Below are positions 37,195 through 50,455 of a stretch of 64,000 nt of DNA, piece after piece. Position 1 is the stretch's first letter. Each line of letters starts with the position of its first letter. A program made the translations under genes and the position numbers. The DNA is from Sweltsa coloradensis (Eukaryota; Arthropoda; Insecta; Plecoptera; Chloroperlidae): the NCBI GenBank assembly GCA_024449915.1, contig JAMZAV010000153.1, positions 496,001 through 560,000 on the forward strand, given 5' to 3'. The notes below the pieces were generated by a model. It was not told the DNA's origin. It saw only the letters and a program-made list of their open reading frames with translations, and did no database searches.

Positions 37195-37850
37195 CGTTAC
37201 TACCTGTTATATAGTTTCAATTTTTATAATGATAGTCATGTGTGGCTTCTGGTTTCTGTTGCATTACGTCTCATTATTATGTTTTTATTGTATGTGAGAT
37301 GAAGAGTAGTGATTTTTGGTCAAAATACAAAAATCCATTATTTAACAGAGATGCGAACCGTGATACCTTTAATCCTCCAAAATTGCTAACTGGTAACAAA
37401 GGGGGAGATGTCCTGTTATATTATATAACGAGCCTACTACCTAAATACGAAAATATAAATTTTGATTAAAAAGTTTTATAAAAAGCAAACAAAAACCTTT
37501 AAAAGAATATCAGCATACGACATATTTGTTGAAATGCCTATACGAATATCGGATTTTACTTTTTACTGGTAACTGGAAAACGCGCACAAGTACTCCATTG
37601 ACTCGGGCTTATATCTCCAAAACAATCCACTACAGTTTGAAACTGAACAGCAGCAGCGATCCTGGTGGATTACTACCGTCAACATAGGGGATCAGTGCAC
37701 AGATTACACTAGACTAGCGAGCCTGGTGAGAGAAATACTAAACACACTGTACCAGTCTATAATTGGCTCCATCAGTATCCATCTCTCCTCATGCATAATA
37801 CAAAGTCGCACCAAACACATCGAAACGGCAGTTCGGTAACTAACTAGCCC

Positions 37851-38400
37851 CAGCCGTACCAGGCACAGACCCGCATCGATATTAATTATTGGAAATGATA
37901 ATTCATGGAATGTGTGGCTCGTTGGTCTTGTGGTTAGCCTACCTGCTTCCAATGCAGAAGGTTCAGGGTTCGATTCCCGCTAAAATCAGAAGTTTTTTAA
38001 CTTCTGATAAGTCCATCAGTTCTTGTATTAGGAATTTGTAATCGGTGACTTTGGAGCCGTCCTAGCAACGAGGCACATAATAAATTTAAAGTTGTTCTGA
38101 ATCGGCCTTGTTGATCCGCGGGTGTTCGCACTGTCCATACCACTGATTGCTATATTTCCTATTAAAAAATATCGATCTTTGGTTGGTTATCGCTCACTCG
38201 TCGATTGCGTCGGGGCCTACAGGGTTGGCTTGGTCGCTTTGGTTTACTGTCCCCCACTGAAAATCAGTTATGTGACCGAGTGGGTAGACTCTAAATACGG
38301 ATTTATTTATATATTTATAAATACGTACGCCCAGCCGTGCCAGGAGGCACAGACCCGCATGGGTATTTATTGGAAATGGTAATTCAAAAAATGTTTAAAT
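37851..38400 (+). mobile_element. Composite of tRNA-like SINE head and dispersed repeats
   Basis: A tRNA-like head at about 37918-37985 has D-arm-like GGTCTTGTGGTTAGCC, an anticodon-like arm CTGCTTCCAATGCAG and a B box GGTTCGATTCC at 37967-37977. It is bracketed by two direct copies (37851 and about 38331) of a block with CCAGCCGT, CACAGACCCGCAT and TTATTGGAAATG. A 100-bp repeat at about 38209-38310 (CCTACAGGGTTGGCT to GAGTGGGTAGACTCTAAATAC) recurs near 50014 and, in part, 56905. I cannot tell where one element ends and the next begins. Confidence 0.55.
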
Positions 38401-38771
38401 TCATTAATTGATTAGAGGCGCAGACTGCACGCTGTGCCAGTCGGTGGTTGAGTACTGCGTGTCGGATGAAAGTTGATTCCGTGTGGTTGGGTAGGAGGAG
38501 GAAAGAAAACCGGGGCCAAATGGTGGCATTATTCCCAATGAGCTCTTTGTAAGCGAACACGCGAGCCATTGTCAACGCGCTGATTAATACCAGTGTCGTT
38601 CCGTTACCCGACAAGTATGTGCGGCTACCACTCAACAGTGGCGTACGACATGGAAGGACATGGAACCTTACAAAAAAGAGGTTCGATTCCCAATCGGGTG
38701 AATAAATACTATTTTCTATAGGTACTGCAAGTACTGCATACTATGTATTTACCAAACACAAAAACAGTGTA
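38401..38771. other. No gene; isolated B-box-like site at 38680-38690
   Basis: GGTTCGATTCC followed by CAATCGGGTG looks like the 3' half of another tRNA-derived repeat. The rest is unremarkable. Confidence 0.4.
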
Positions 38772-39655
38772 AAGGCTCATTCATAACCAACTTAGGCCTC
38801 TAACTTAGCAGCTAACTTAGCCTCTAACTTTAGGTTGCTGTTCATGATAGATATTTAGGCCGCTAACTTAACAGCCACTGCCTCCTAGATGGTGCTCGTG
38901 GCAGAGTGCTTTACAGCCATACCGTCGCCTCTAACTTTAGGTGGCTGTGCATGATAGATGTTTTTAAACCAATCACAACACAGATTTGCAGTGTTTACTT
39001 TTATCGCGCCAATGCTTGACATTACAATAACATTCAGCATTCAGTAAGTAGGCCTAGCCTAGCTCTACTTAGGTAGCATTATAGAATTGATTGACTATAG
39101 ACTGTACAGTTTATTAAACAATAATTGATGGTAAAAATAATAAACGTATTTATTTAAGACAACGTGACGTAAGCCCTACATAACCTCACATGGCCTAGCC
39201 CTAGCTGGGGGCTAGGCCTAGTGCCGCAATAAACGTTAATAATACTGACGGTCAGTTGACATTTCTGCCCCAATCGATAGCCACATGTTTTCTTTTATAT
39301 TCTAATCTTTGTATAAAGACGAAGATTTTACATATAGCAGTGGCCTTTTCATGAATTCGTTCAATAGCTTTTCATCGAACAATAGCTGATGTTCCTTGGG
39401 ATCCATTTTTGCTGTTTGTTTACGTTTTCAATCGGATATGACCGGAAATTGTCGGCTCGAGTCTCTCTCTGATTGGTTAAAAGCTTAATGTTAAGTTAGC
39501 TGCTAAGTAAAACCTTGGAGTTTGCAAACTTTCGGTTGCTGATAAGTGTAAGTTAAAGGCTAAGTTTTGGTCATGAACAGACGTGTTGTTTTCCATAAGA
39601 CAAACCTTTAAGTTAGCGGCTAAGTTAGCTACTAAGTTGGTTGTGAATGGCCCTT
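38772..39655. mobile_element. Terminal-inverted-repeat element with CTAACTTAG-rich ends
   Basis: The left end AAGGCTCATTCATAACCAAC and the right end, read in reverse, AAGGGCCATTCACAACCAAC match at 17 of 20 positions. The inverted repeats continue inward as runs of CTAACTTAG-like words. At the right edge TTAA overlaps the end (GGCCCTTAAAC), and the left edge has TAAA, so a TTAA target as in piggyBac-like elements is possible but not proven. There is no transposase frame in the 884 bp. Confidence 0.65.
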
Positions 39656-42600
39656 AAACTGGATAAACTAGGTAGATTATATGGTGTAGAAATTACGTTG
39701 GAGAATGATCAGGTTCGATTGCCGATAAAAATTTAAAATAGCATGCAGACGTGAAAAATTAACTGAAGAAGATCCCGATTTCAAATATCAAAAAGTACCA
39801 AGATGTCATAGTTGTATAATACACAAGATATCTTTAAATGTGCGCGATAATAATTTTAAACAGTTATATAGAGCATAACTTAATAAAGCTTAATAAAGCT
39901 TCAAGTAATGCAGCACAATGAAAAATATACTCTTGTAATAAAGTGGCAATATTCATAACAAATCGATTAGGGAGCATATTATCATCACTGGTCTTGTAAT
40001 TTCTATGCGTAATATTAGAGTGTGAACATTTGTAAAGACCTAATCTATTCAAGCTTCAAAATAGCAATGATTACGTCTTATAAAATAATCCAAAACCATA
40101 TGACAAGAATAGTGTGAATAAGTGGGGTTTAGCCTCTTTCTAAAAGCTACTTCAAACGCTGGTTAAGACTCGGATTCAGACAGGCCCCCGCTACGCCACT
40201 GTAAACCACCCCACGCAAATTAGAAGATTGAAAATCACATCAGCATTAAAGACATTTTAATTCTATCTCTAACGTGTTTGAAAACGTTCCATAAAGTTAT
40301 GTTCTCGAGCGTTTCTTTCCCCCGAGTGAGACCTCGGGCACCGCCGCCTTATCTCTGAGTTTCCCGCTGCTTACACAATTTATCGCTCACCGCCGCCATT
40401 CACTGCACGACTCAAGGTGGCAGTGCATGAAGACGTCATCACGATCTACCCGGACAGGTTTTCCGGCAAAAAAAGGCAATTTTTGTGTTTGTTATTCCCA
40501 AAAGTGACGAAAATAATTCAAAATTTTGTTGAGAAATACACATCTTTTTCCCTTGACTATTTTTGCAAACTTGAAAATTCAGATCTTGTAAAGGACTTTT
40601 ATTTTACATCAAAACGTAAAAATTAGAATTCAAATGCAGGGTTTAACTGTTTGCTACAAGGGATGAATTGATGGAGAAATGTATTCAAAATAATTATCGG
40701 TTAAGAAGTGGAAATTTTGTTTTTACGATAAATATCTGCTCTGGTTATCTTTTTGACAAGTGTTGATAAACAACTTTTCAACAAGGTAGGAGCTTCTTTA
40801 TCGACTCTTCTAAATCTTCACACCGCACCCTTAAGCGTGTTTTCGAAAAAGATTAAATGTACACTTAAGCTTACATCGTAAATCAAATTCTTCTTCTGCA
40901 TTTTGCCTCGTTGTGAGATTCGAAAGCTTAAAAGCTTATGGGGACAAAAAAGCAGCATGGAAGCTTTCAATTACATGGCCAGTAGACCAGAGTAGACGAA
41001 GACGTTTTCTACCCCGTGGAAGCTTCTTTATCGACTGCACACGAAACTTTCTTGATAAATACTTAAAACTTTAAGTATGATAAAAGTATACTTCTCAAGC
41101 TTATGTCGGAAAACTGTCAACGTATTTGGACTAGTAATATATGAGAAACATTACAATCTTACGTGGATAAAATCTAACCAAGAAGCGTTCAATTAAATTC
41201 CCAGTAAATCCAGGGCACAAACTTATAGTTTATTTTGCCACTAGTTTTATTTTCCTAGCTGCAACGTAGGTTTATTTTTAATAACTAGAGAAATATCACA
41301 CTTTTCTAGATGTTAAAGAACATAAAATCAATTAATTGAATGGCCCGGATATTTGAAAGACGGTGTAGAACAGTTCACATTTAGAAATTTAATAGAACGA
41401 AGGAGTTCACTGCATGCTGGGGTTTTTAATTTAGCAAACAAAAGCATTCCAACAATATTTAAGGCAGAAACAATTTCATAATTTTTAATGAGCAGGACTC
41501 AGGAAATTGAAATTTAGTTTAGAAAACTAAATTTGAGCTTCATTGCGAGAGTTAACAAGGACATAAAACATCCGAGGAGAAACTTTCTATAAATGAAGTT
41601 CTTTAAAAACAAACATAAATAGGATATAATTATAAACAAACACCTCAATTTTGTGTGAGGGAAAAACGGTTTAAGCCATCGGACGGTTTTCAAAATCACC
41701 AGCGCCATTTGATCATACACAAAGCATTATGGGAGAAAGGTGGTTTAACCAGTTACTATTCTAAGTTCATGGTTTAACACACTAAAATATGTTAGGGTAT
41801 GTGGCGAACTGCGTGACTATGATTGAGACGCAGTACGCAACACATCCGCGCACACGGCATTTAGCGTCTTCCTCCCATAATACGTTGTTGCTGTCGATTC
41901 TGAAAACCATCCATTTGATGTTTTCTTTCAAGTTGTTTCGGGTGTTGTTAGTAGAACATGTGGAGGACTTTGAGGAGAACTTTGAAGCTCGAACAAAATA
42001 TCTAGAAAAAACTTGCAACCACCGCCCGTTCAACAATAAAGTCTGGACGCCGATGAGAGGCGGCGGTGGATATCTACGTCATCACGGTCCAAGCTGTAAT
42101 TTAGCTCGTTGAAGAGTGTTTTTAGTACGGAGAGCCAATGGAATACGAGAAAGAAGCGTAGAAAGACTCTGTCCGAATGACCTATGAAGTGTCCAAGATA
42201 GCATGGAGCGGTGCCAACTGCCCGGGGGCAAAGAGTTTTTAGGGACTGGTTCAGATTCACCCCCTGCGAGGCCACATCCCCCCCCTCCCCCTCCTCGGGG
42301 GGATGTTGACGCTTGATTGGATGGAGGAGATTCACACGAGGACGAGGTAGCGTCCTAGAAGAGATTGGAATGAGGATGCTGCGTCTAGTCGGCTCGGAAT
42401 CAATCTGGTTTGCAATCAGGCTGATGGCAGAGGTGGGTGAAACAAATGGTGCATGGATATTCGTTAGGTAAAGTGTCCTGTCCCTTGGGGGGGGGGGGGG
42501 GGGGGGAATGGACATTTTGGTTGTGAAGCGAGAATTCAAATCGGAATTTATTTCAGTCAAAACCATCCACACAATTGAATTCCTTTGTGGAATCGTAATT

Positions 42601-45600
42601 TTTTAGATATTCCTACGAGATATTTTTATTTATAATTTTCACACAAACGAAAAAACATAATTTGGAGAGAATTCCATGTAAAATTATTATTAAATTGTAT
42701 GCTGGACATTTTTCAGAAAAGAATGTTGCGCCTTTATTCTCGCAATACTGTGTTTGCAGATGGAATGCACGGAGCAGAGGGTCAAAGATAACATAGGAAA
42801 CACATTGTTAGCAAACCACTGTCAAGTGTCCCAAACACAATGATTGTGGGACAGAGTTTCTAATTTAAACACACCATCTATAAAATTGGCCGATATCTTC
42901 ATTGAAAGGTGTTTTATATTTCTTCTCGTAGCGTGCGAATAACTTTTTAAATATTTATTCGCCATCTTGTAAAAGGCATTTATGCCAACGATACAAAATA
43001 TGGTGTGTTTTTAACTTTTTATACCATCACAACCACAATTATTTTATTTTGCCGCGGCATATTTTTGTACTTTGCTTTAGTAGCAATGCTTAGTCTAACA
43101 AGGTTGATATTTATTATGAATAGCAACGTTCTCTACAGCACAGGGTATTAGATAAAACTCCCACGCAAACACGGCTAATCATCTGTCCATAACGAGACTA
43201 ACTAGAGCCCGGTCTGACTGGGAAGCTTTGTACGGGCGTAATTAATGATTTAAAAGAGTATTCGCTGCCAGTCATCGAAATTGTCGAGCGGGGTTCGTAT
43301 TTTACCGGCTTATGTAGTATTAAGGACTTATGAAATAATTAGTAAGCGAGGTCGTTGAATTTAATATATCGATTTCGACCGTACATCAGTCACTAATTTA
43401 GAGCGATTGGCAATTCGCTTTGCATCGTTTGCGTGTTATAGATTTGTCAGGTTATTTTGTCGATATCATGTAGGTTGTTAAATTAGTCTGGTTCGTTGCT
43501 CTGATCAGTATCGATTGCTAAAAGTCTGAAGACTCTAAACGAAAATGCGATTCGCAAATGTGAATAAGTGGTTTAAATCACCCTTAATTTTAATTTGTTG
43601 TCAAACTTACGTTTAATCAACTAGAAACGTGGCCTATGTAGTGCAACTACAAATGCAAATGCTAGCTTTGGGATTTTTTTTAAGTGGTTACTGTCGATCG
43701 ACTAGTTGTTTAAATACGTCCCCAGATAAGCTATCATAGAGATAAATAAAACATTGGCCGGTTCAGTGCTCAAAGGTCGTTATTTAGTATTTTTCGATCG
43801 AATATAACACTAACAATTTATTGTTAATCCAAAAATCAGACCTAAAATCAATTACTCATTACTTATGTTACACAGATATTAACGTTTGCCAGCTTTAATC
43901 TTGTAACTAAGCACCTACCTACGAATAATAATGACATTGTATTATGAAATGTAAAGCAATTATTTTACATTGTGAGTATTAACCATTATATTGCTACTTA
44001 ATTCAACACTTCCGAAGCAAAAAGAACTGTGTAACGTAAATACACTTGCAACAGGCAAAAATATTGTTCGCGACTTTTCTAACCGGAAGAGTGCAAATAA
44101 TTGAAACTAACTACTCTGCTTCTGCTTATGTCCAAATAGTGTAAGTACTTTTTTCATATAAAAACAAAAGGTGTAACTGGTAACTGGATTGAGTTGTACA
44201 AAAACGCTTTCCGTCCATCTAATACCCCCTACTGTTGATAGATTTTCAATGGGATGCAGAAAGAGTATAATTAACATCTGCGCGCCATGTTCCAATTAAG
44301 CACTGTATGTTGGAGGCGTTGCGGGAAACCCGAACCTTCTTTTACTTTCAATTAACATGTACAGAATAGCACACACTGCACTGTGCTTCTAAACTGAAAA
44401 CTCGATTATTCACCCTCGTTTGGCGGAGTAGAATGTTTTATTCTCGTGAAAGATATCCAAACACTCGTCAGCATGTAGCCCCCCCCCCCCCCCCCGACCG
44501 CCACAACCACAACACCGTATCAAGGAAATAAAAGAAATGCACAAAACTAAAATGGAATAGATTTAGTGCGACATCTGTAACCAAACAGAGGGTGGAGTAG
44601 TTTCATTACAATCTGGCAACGAAAAGGGAAATAAAAGTGTTGAAAACAAACAGATGGGAAATTGTTTCATTTCTAGTAGTTTTGTTCGTTGAAAATAAAG
44701 TTTAAGCATGATTACACACAGGATTTATAAAGTGTACAACATGTTTTGTGTTTTCACAAAAACAGTACTTTACAAATTACTATACTATCTATCACAAACG
44801 CTGTAAGTTAAAATCCAATCCAAACCTATAATTCCAATTCGTTACTATTGAAGCCTGATCTTCCATCCAATTGTGCAATTTTTAAAAGCACATATCACAA
44901 TCAAAGAGACGAACGTAGCAGGTCATTACTGAACTTTCTTAATTAATAATTTAAATATCACAAATAATTAGGAATTACGATTCGTAATTGAGACCGAATA
45001 TTCTTTGTATAATTTGTTATGGCAATTCGTAAAAAACAGGGTGCATTCCCAAACAAGAAGTGACCAACGGTTCCTATCTCACTTTCAACCGACCATCACA
45101 TACCATCATAACATTAAACTATAATGCCAGCCGTTTTGTACGTAGCCTCAGTAAACATACGATGCCCATATCAGCCACTCCGCATGCAACTCTACTCCAC
45201 TCCAGCCGCCACAAACAAACAAGGGGTGCAACTCTGCACTCCGCCAGTCAGTCAAACAGCGATCGTTGATTACAACCCCTATCGCTCCGGCCATGTCACC
45301 GGGCGTAAAGACATCCCTAACCGTAATGGAAACCCGATTAAAAAACACATGTGAAAGCCTATTAGCGCTTGTTGTTTACATCGAACATGGTGGTCGTTAC
45401 ATTTTAGATGGGGACGTCATGAAAGTTTAGCACGTATTGCATCATGTTAGTGAGGAGTGAAGGACATAAACCCAAATGGGTGGATAACAAAATAGGGAAG
45501 TATAAAAGTAGATTATTATGTGAAGGTATTTCTATTTACTATGTCTAAGTTGAGCTAGATAGCGATACACAGATTCCAGATTGCACAATTAAAAATGTTA

Positions 45601-46614
45601 TGTGTGGTAATCTTAAACGTTTACGATTTGCCTAACATTTGATCAACAGTTTCCTAAATATTACCCTCATAACAGGGATTTGTTTTTAGTTCAAAAAACT
45701 TAGTAACCTCCCCCTCCGCCGCCCTCTCTAGCCACCCTCGTGTACCTTTTACGTACGATACGGTTCCACAAAACTGTAAATTTATGACTACCACTTACCA
45801 ATTAATCGTTATTTTAACAACATGATCCATGGTAAAAGATTCAGGTAAAAATATTATTTTGAAAGTATAATCTTGAAAATACCGAGGATTCAATATTAAT
45901 ATTCTAGAGCAGTCATTGAATTATTGTTTAGTTCAAAACTCAGTAAAATGAACCATTTCTACCCCAGACTTGAAACTCTTAGCCACACCGTTACACATAA
46001 CTAATCACGGCACTTGCAAAGTTAAGGATATGTATCATATAATAAGTCTGGTGGTGTGGGCGGCTTGTTGACACAGCTGCAACCCACTATACTAAGCTTT
46101 GTTCAACTACAATCGTCGTCGTACGCGTTGCCGTGGGTGAAGGATGAGGTTAATGTACAAACTAAACAAACTGCTTCACGATTGATAGCTTTTAGAGCTC
46201 TCCAAAATACACAGTGAGCTCGGGATAAAGTAGTTGGTTTGGACTTTGGTAAGATAATATGGCTGATTCTCTACGAGTACGCCAATGCAATGGTTCGAAA
46301 CATTACTAAAACAAGAAATTTACAGGCTTACTTATCAATGGTCACATTTATATTTTTGGTTTTGTGTTGGTACGCTTTTTACTGTTAAGTACGAGTTCGA
46401 AACAATGATACTAAATCGCAAAAGATTTCAGTCAGCCCATAAACGTTATGCAATGACAATACTTAACAAATTAGTTTAATCGTACGAAGACCACATTATG
46501 GAAGATGGCAAGGTTTCACCCACCATACACATCATGACGAATTCATGTGTTTAGACAACCATAGAAAAGCAAAGTTTTGTCCGGGGGCTTTTGATCTGCA
46601 TAAATATTATAAAA
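39656..46614. other. No gene seen; G-run of 20 at 42487-42506, C-run of 17 at 44479-44495
   Basis: The longest frame of the window (minus, 42572-42030, 180 codons) lies here; its poly-Pro stretch comes from the G homopolymer and it shows no domain. TTCTTTATCGACT recurs at about 40794 and 41026, hinting at a diverged duplication of about 230 bp. Otherwise AT-rich. Confidence 0.45.
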
Positions 46615-46690
46615 GATTGCCCCGACTAGGATCGAACCCAAAACCTTTGATTCTGCGTATCGGTATTACCACTTGTGCTACTTAAGTAAA
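46615..46690 (-). mobile_element. tRNA-like SINE head or tRNA pseudogene
   Basis: The minus strand reads TAGCACAAGTGGTAATACCG, a good A-box region, then after a degenerate anticodon arm GGGTTCGATCCTAG (B box over 46629-46639). No complete cloverleaf forms by eye, so I call it a tRNA-derived repeat. Confidence 0.5.
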
Positions 46691-46728
46691 TAAATATTGG
46701 TAATTATAAAATATATTTGAGGGTCAAG

Positions 46729-46970
46729 AAATGATCCCTCGTAAGTGAAAGAAATGATACCTCGTAAGTTCAATGTTTTTCAGGACGAAAAAACGATACG
46801 AACGAATCGTTGCTTACGTAGTTCGACTGTGTACATACGAGCTATCATTAGTTGCCAAGTAATTTTTAACTGTTACGAGGTTTGCCGTTAGATAGCGCCA
46901 CTGTCAGTATATAGGTTTTGCAGACACCCGCATTTAAGCACACACATGTCACTTACGAGGAATCATTTAC
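46729..46970. mobile_element. Small MITE-like element with CCTCGTAAGT ends
   Basis: The left end AAATGATCCCTCGTAAGTGA is mirrored on the right by TCACTTACGAGGAATCATTT. The left terminal word occurs twice in tandem (about 46730 and 46754). The element is 242 bp with no coding capacity. I could not see a target duplication. Confidence 0.65.
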
Positions 46971-48734
46971 ACTAATCCGATCATATATCCTATAGTGTTG
47001 GCCTCTTTCTTTGGCCTCGAGTGTAGCGTATAGCTACTTGTTGACACACTGCTCTTAATCCCACCCAACAAAGTGCTGCTCTCACCTCTTTCATTCCTCC
47101 GAGGGTGTTATGAAACAACTCGAGCAAATCACACTAACGCTTCGCCGCCCCGCACCTCCTCTCAGTCTGGGGGATCCCCCGGGTAAAGGTGAGCACGAAT
47201 AACGATGCTCTTAACAACCACTTCCGCTCTCAAAGAAGCGGATACATAACTTGATAATTGTAAAGTTGAGTTGAGTTGACTCTCCATTGAAAGCAGTCTG
47301 GGAAACTTTGCCTCGTGAGAGATTAAATATTCACGGATTTTAAGTACGGTAGCGAGATAGAGAGAGAGTGAGAGAGAGTAAAAACGTTCAAGATGGCGCT
47401 ATATTATACCGTAGTCTTCGCAAGTCAAACAAATTCGGTGGTAGCATTTGAATTAGCTTTTTAATAGAGGTTAACTTCTAATATTATTATACAGTGAGTT
47501 CGGAGACGCCGGGAAGCTGACTAAGTATACGAATGATAATATGCGGTTAGGGGTTTAGGTCATAGCTCAAGTAGTCGGAAACGTAAAGAATTCTTATGTG
47601 CAGGAGCGTGAAAGAGACACTTAAAGTAAGGTTGAAGCGAGCGGTAAATTTGCAACATTTATAAAATATTCAAGCAAGTGTTTCTTCCCTGGAACTGGCC
47701 ATACTTAAATGTTGATTTACGACTAAAATACTGGGAAAATAATCGTTAAAACGTGCAAGAAACATTCTTCGTGGAAAACATATTAAGAAAGACGTTTTTG
47801 AAAAGAACATCGGTACCATGACTTATTTAATATTGAAACTTGCCAACGCGATAGTGGTGTCAATAAAATCTAGCTAGACTGTTGATTCTTTTTCATTTTC
47901 AGAGAAACCCAAGACCATTTCAGACCAATATCAAGATGGTGAAATTAATAATGGAGTAGAATGTTAGAATATTTGTTTCACTGGGGGGTAATAACACTAC
48001 ACCCACTCACGAGTATAGGCGTTAATGGTGAACCTGCACATGCCCCTGTAACAACCATCGCCTGAGTTGTCGCAAGATATTACTGGACTAGTGAGAATAT
48101 AATTAAACGAACATGAACGCTATATTAAATTGTAGAGCACGCGCCGACACGCACACACGTACGCATTTCGTAACACGCACTTTTTAAAATCAGCCACTGA
48201 TTTATCTAATGGTAGTTACATACAACCCCTTTATAATAAACATCGCTGGAGATTATCTTTTGTTTTAATAAGTTTCCTTGTATGCACAAACGTTATTTAA
48301 AGGCATACTTCATTCAGAATGTGCGTAATAAACTCATTTAACCGATTCTCGAGATAACGCGTCCGAGCTGAGTTGCGTTCACTACACATTTTATTATAAA
48401 GGGAAAGTATCAAAACACCACACAAACAATGTGGAAGACTTTTAAAATAATACATACAGGCGTATTTAGACCTAGTGTCGATCCACTCACTCACATCAGG
48501 GGGCAGTTTAATGATTCAAAGTTGTCCGAACAACCACGGAACAACGCTTTCGGCGCCGACGCCATTGACAACCAGAAATCGGTATTTTAAATAAGAAACA
48601 CGTCGACTAAATTAAAGGAAAACTTGAGATCCACATCAGCAGTAGAATTCATAAAACATGTATAGGCCTAAATGCAATGACATTTTTTATTTCTCGATAT
48701 TTATAATAATCGGAAACACTCCTGTGGGTGTAAT
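46971..48734. other. No gene seen
   Basis: AT-rich DNA with a GC-richer patch at about 47080-47200 and a GA stretch near 47357-47380. No supported frame. Confidence 0.45.
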
Positions 48735-48835
48735 TGATTATCACGTATGGATATCGGGAGACCTGGGTTCGATACCCGTCTGAGATAGATTTCTTAAAAT
48801 TTCTGTATTAATTTCCATAAAATGTTTGTTTTATT
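48735..48835 (+). mobile_element. tRNA-derived SINE fragment
   Basis: ATCGGGAGACCTGG then B box GGTTCGATACC at 48766-48776 and tail TGAGATAGATTTCTT, related to the copy at 23040-23140. Confidence 0.55.
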
Positions 48836-49945
48836 GATCGGGCTGTTCATAAAATACAATATTCACACTTGATTGATGATTGATTGATTGATCACACAAT
48901 ATTACACTCGCATTTTTCTAAAAGAATATTTTTTTCAATTCAGCTGAGAAATCTTCAATGGAAGCCTTGGATACATATATACGCCCTCTTCAAGGCCACT
49001 TGTCCCGTTTATCGTCTAAACTAACTAGAAATTATTACTGCCTTTACACGAGTAAGATGAATTGATTTCCTGGGTCTTTTCCGCGTGATTTATACCTCGT
49101 AATTGACTGCTTTACGATACAAGCTAGAGGGGAGTTTTCCATCAGCCGCGCCACCCTTCGTCGCCGACCCAGGTGTAATGTCACCCCCTTAACAGAGGTC
49201 GCGACCCCACAGAAAGCCAACCCCAACCCTTTTAACAGAAACTGACTAATTATTGGCGCAGCTAATAACTGTAGCTTCTACACTTACCTTCAGGCAATTT
49301 CATTACCTAATTAGTGCGTGGGTAGAAATGAAATCCGGGGCTCGGAATTGTACACAAGGCATAGATCAGATGGGGGGTGGTGTGAAGAGGAATTCAGCTG
49401 AAATAAGTAGCTCTTATAAAGCGGCGTCATTTAATATTCCGAGCGACTACCCGAGGGTTGTAAGTCACAGACGAGAAGATCTTAACACCCTAGCATAGCT
49501 CCGTGGGTGGTGATATTACATAAGAGGTGGCTGGGTAGGTAGGAGCGATGCTAGATATTAATCATGTTCGATGGGTGTGGATACTTTGAAGGTTTTCACT
49601 CTGTAAGTCTGGAAGTGTGTATGACCTCACTGCACGCAAGGGAACATTAGTGAAAAAGAAAATGGGGGGGGGGGGTGAAGGCTCTCTATTTTAAAACATG
49701 TGATATATTGCTGTGATGCAATTCTAATTAAATTCAACATTTTCGATTGTGGACAAAAGATTGTGATACTTTCATGTGACGATTAAAATAAATTCATTCT
49801 CTGAAATAAATAGCCTATTTTTGAACCTCCCACAAACTGTATAATGCTATTTTTACTTTTCATTGAAGAGTTACTCAGCTACTCCAAACCCCACCTGCTA
49901 AGTATTAAAATTAAGGTACAATAAGAATGTATGTAGTATGAATGT
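48836..49945. other. No gene seen; G-run at 49664-49675
   Basis: Short frames on both strands at 49044-49498 lack domains. A GATT microsatellite lies near 48870-48890. Confidence 0.45.
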
Positions 49946-49971
49946 AGTAAGTAAGTAAGTAAGTAAGTAAA

Positions 49972-50013
<42 letters not shown>

Positions 50014-50117
50014 CCTACAGGGTTGGCTCGGTCGCTTTCATTTAAAGTCCCCCACTGAAAATCAGTTATATAACTGAGTGGGTAGACTCTAAATACAATT
50101 TATTTATTTAAGTAAGT

Positions 50118-50182
<65 letters not shown>
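49946..50182 (+). repeat. (GTAA)n microsatellite split by a 100-bp dispersed repeat
   Basis: GTAA runs occupy 49946-50012 and 50110-50182. Between them sits the repeat CCTACAGGGTTGGCT...CCCCCACTGAAAATCAGTTA...GAGTGGGTAGACTC, also found at about 38209 and in part at 56905. Either it inserted into the array, or the array expanded from its ends. Confidence 0.85.
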
Positions 50183-50183
<1 letters not shown>

Positions 50184-50250
50184 TAAGTTGAATAAGTATA
50201 AAGTAGAATAAGTCAATGTAGAATTGGGTGTAGCTTAGATAGGTTACATA

Positions 50251-50455
50251 ATAATATTGTGTCCAAAATGGTTACTAAAAATATCATGACATGTTCAATA
50301 ATAGTGTGCAAATACGAGTCATATTATGTATATCCTAATGATTATTATAATTGGCTGTAGCTTAGATAGGCCTAGGATACATAATAGGACACATATTTGC
50401 ACATTATTATTGAACATGTCATGATATTTTATAACTATTTAGGACACAATATTAT
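50251..50455. repeat. Imperfect hairpin, about 62-bp arms
   Basis: The arm 50251-50314 is the imperfect reverse complement of 50394-50455 (shared words GACATGTTCAATAAT and ATAATATTGTGTCC). In addition TGTAGCTTAGATAGG occurs twice in direct orientation, before the left arm (about 50230) and before the right arm (about 50356). Confidence 0.75.

Noticed and set aside
42030..42572. Longest open frame, 180 codons on the minus strand, with a poly-Pro stretch
   Set aside because: The Pro run is read from a 20-base G homopolymer, there is no domain or splice border, and an overlapping plus-strand frame is equally good.
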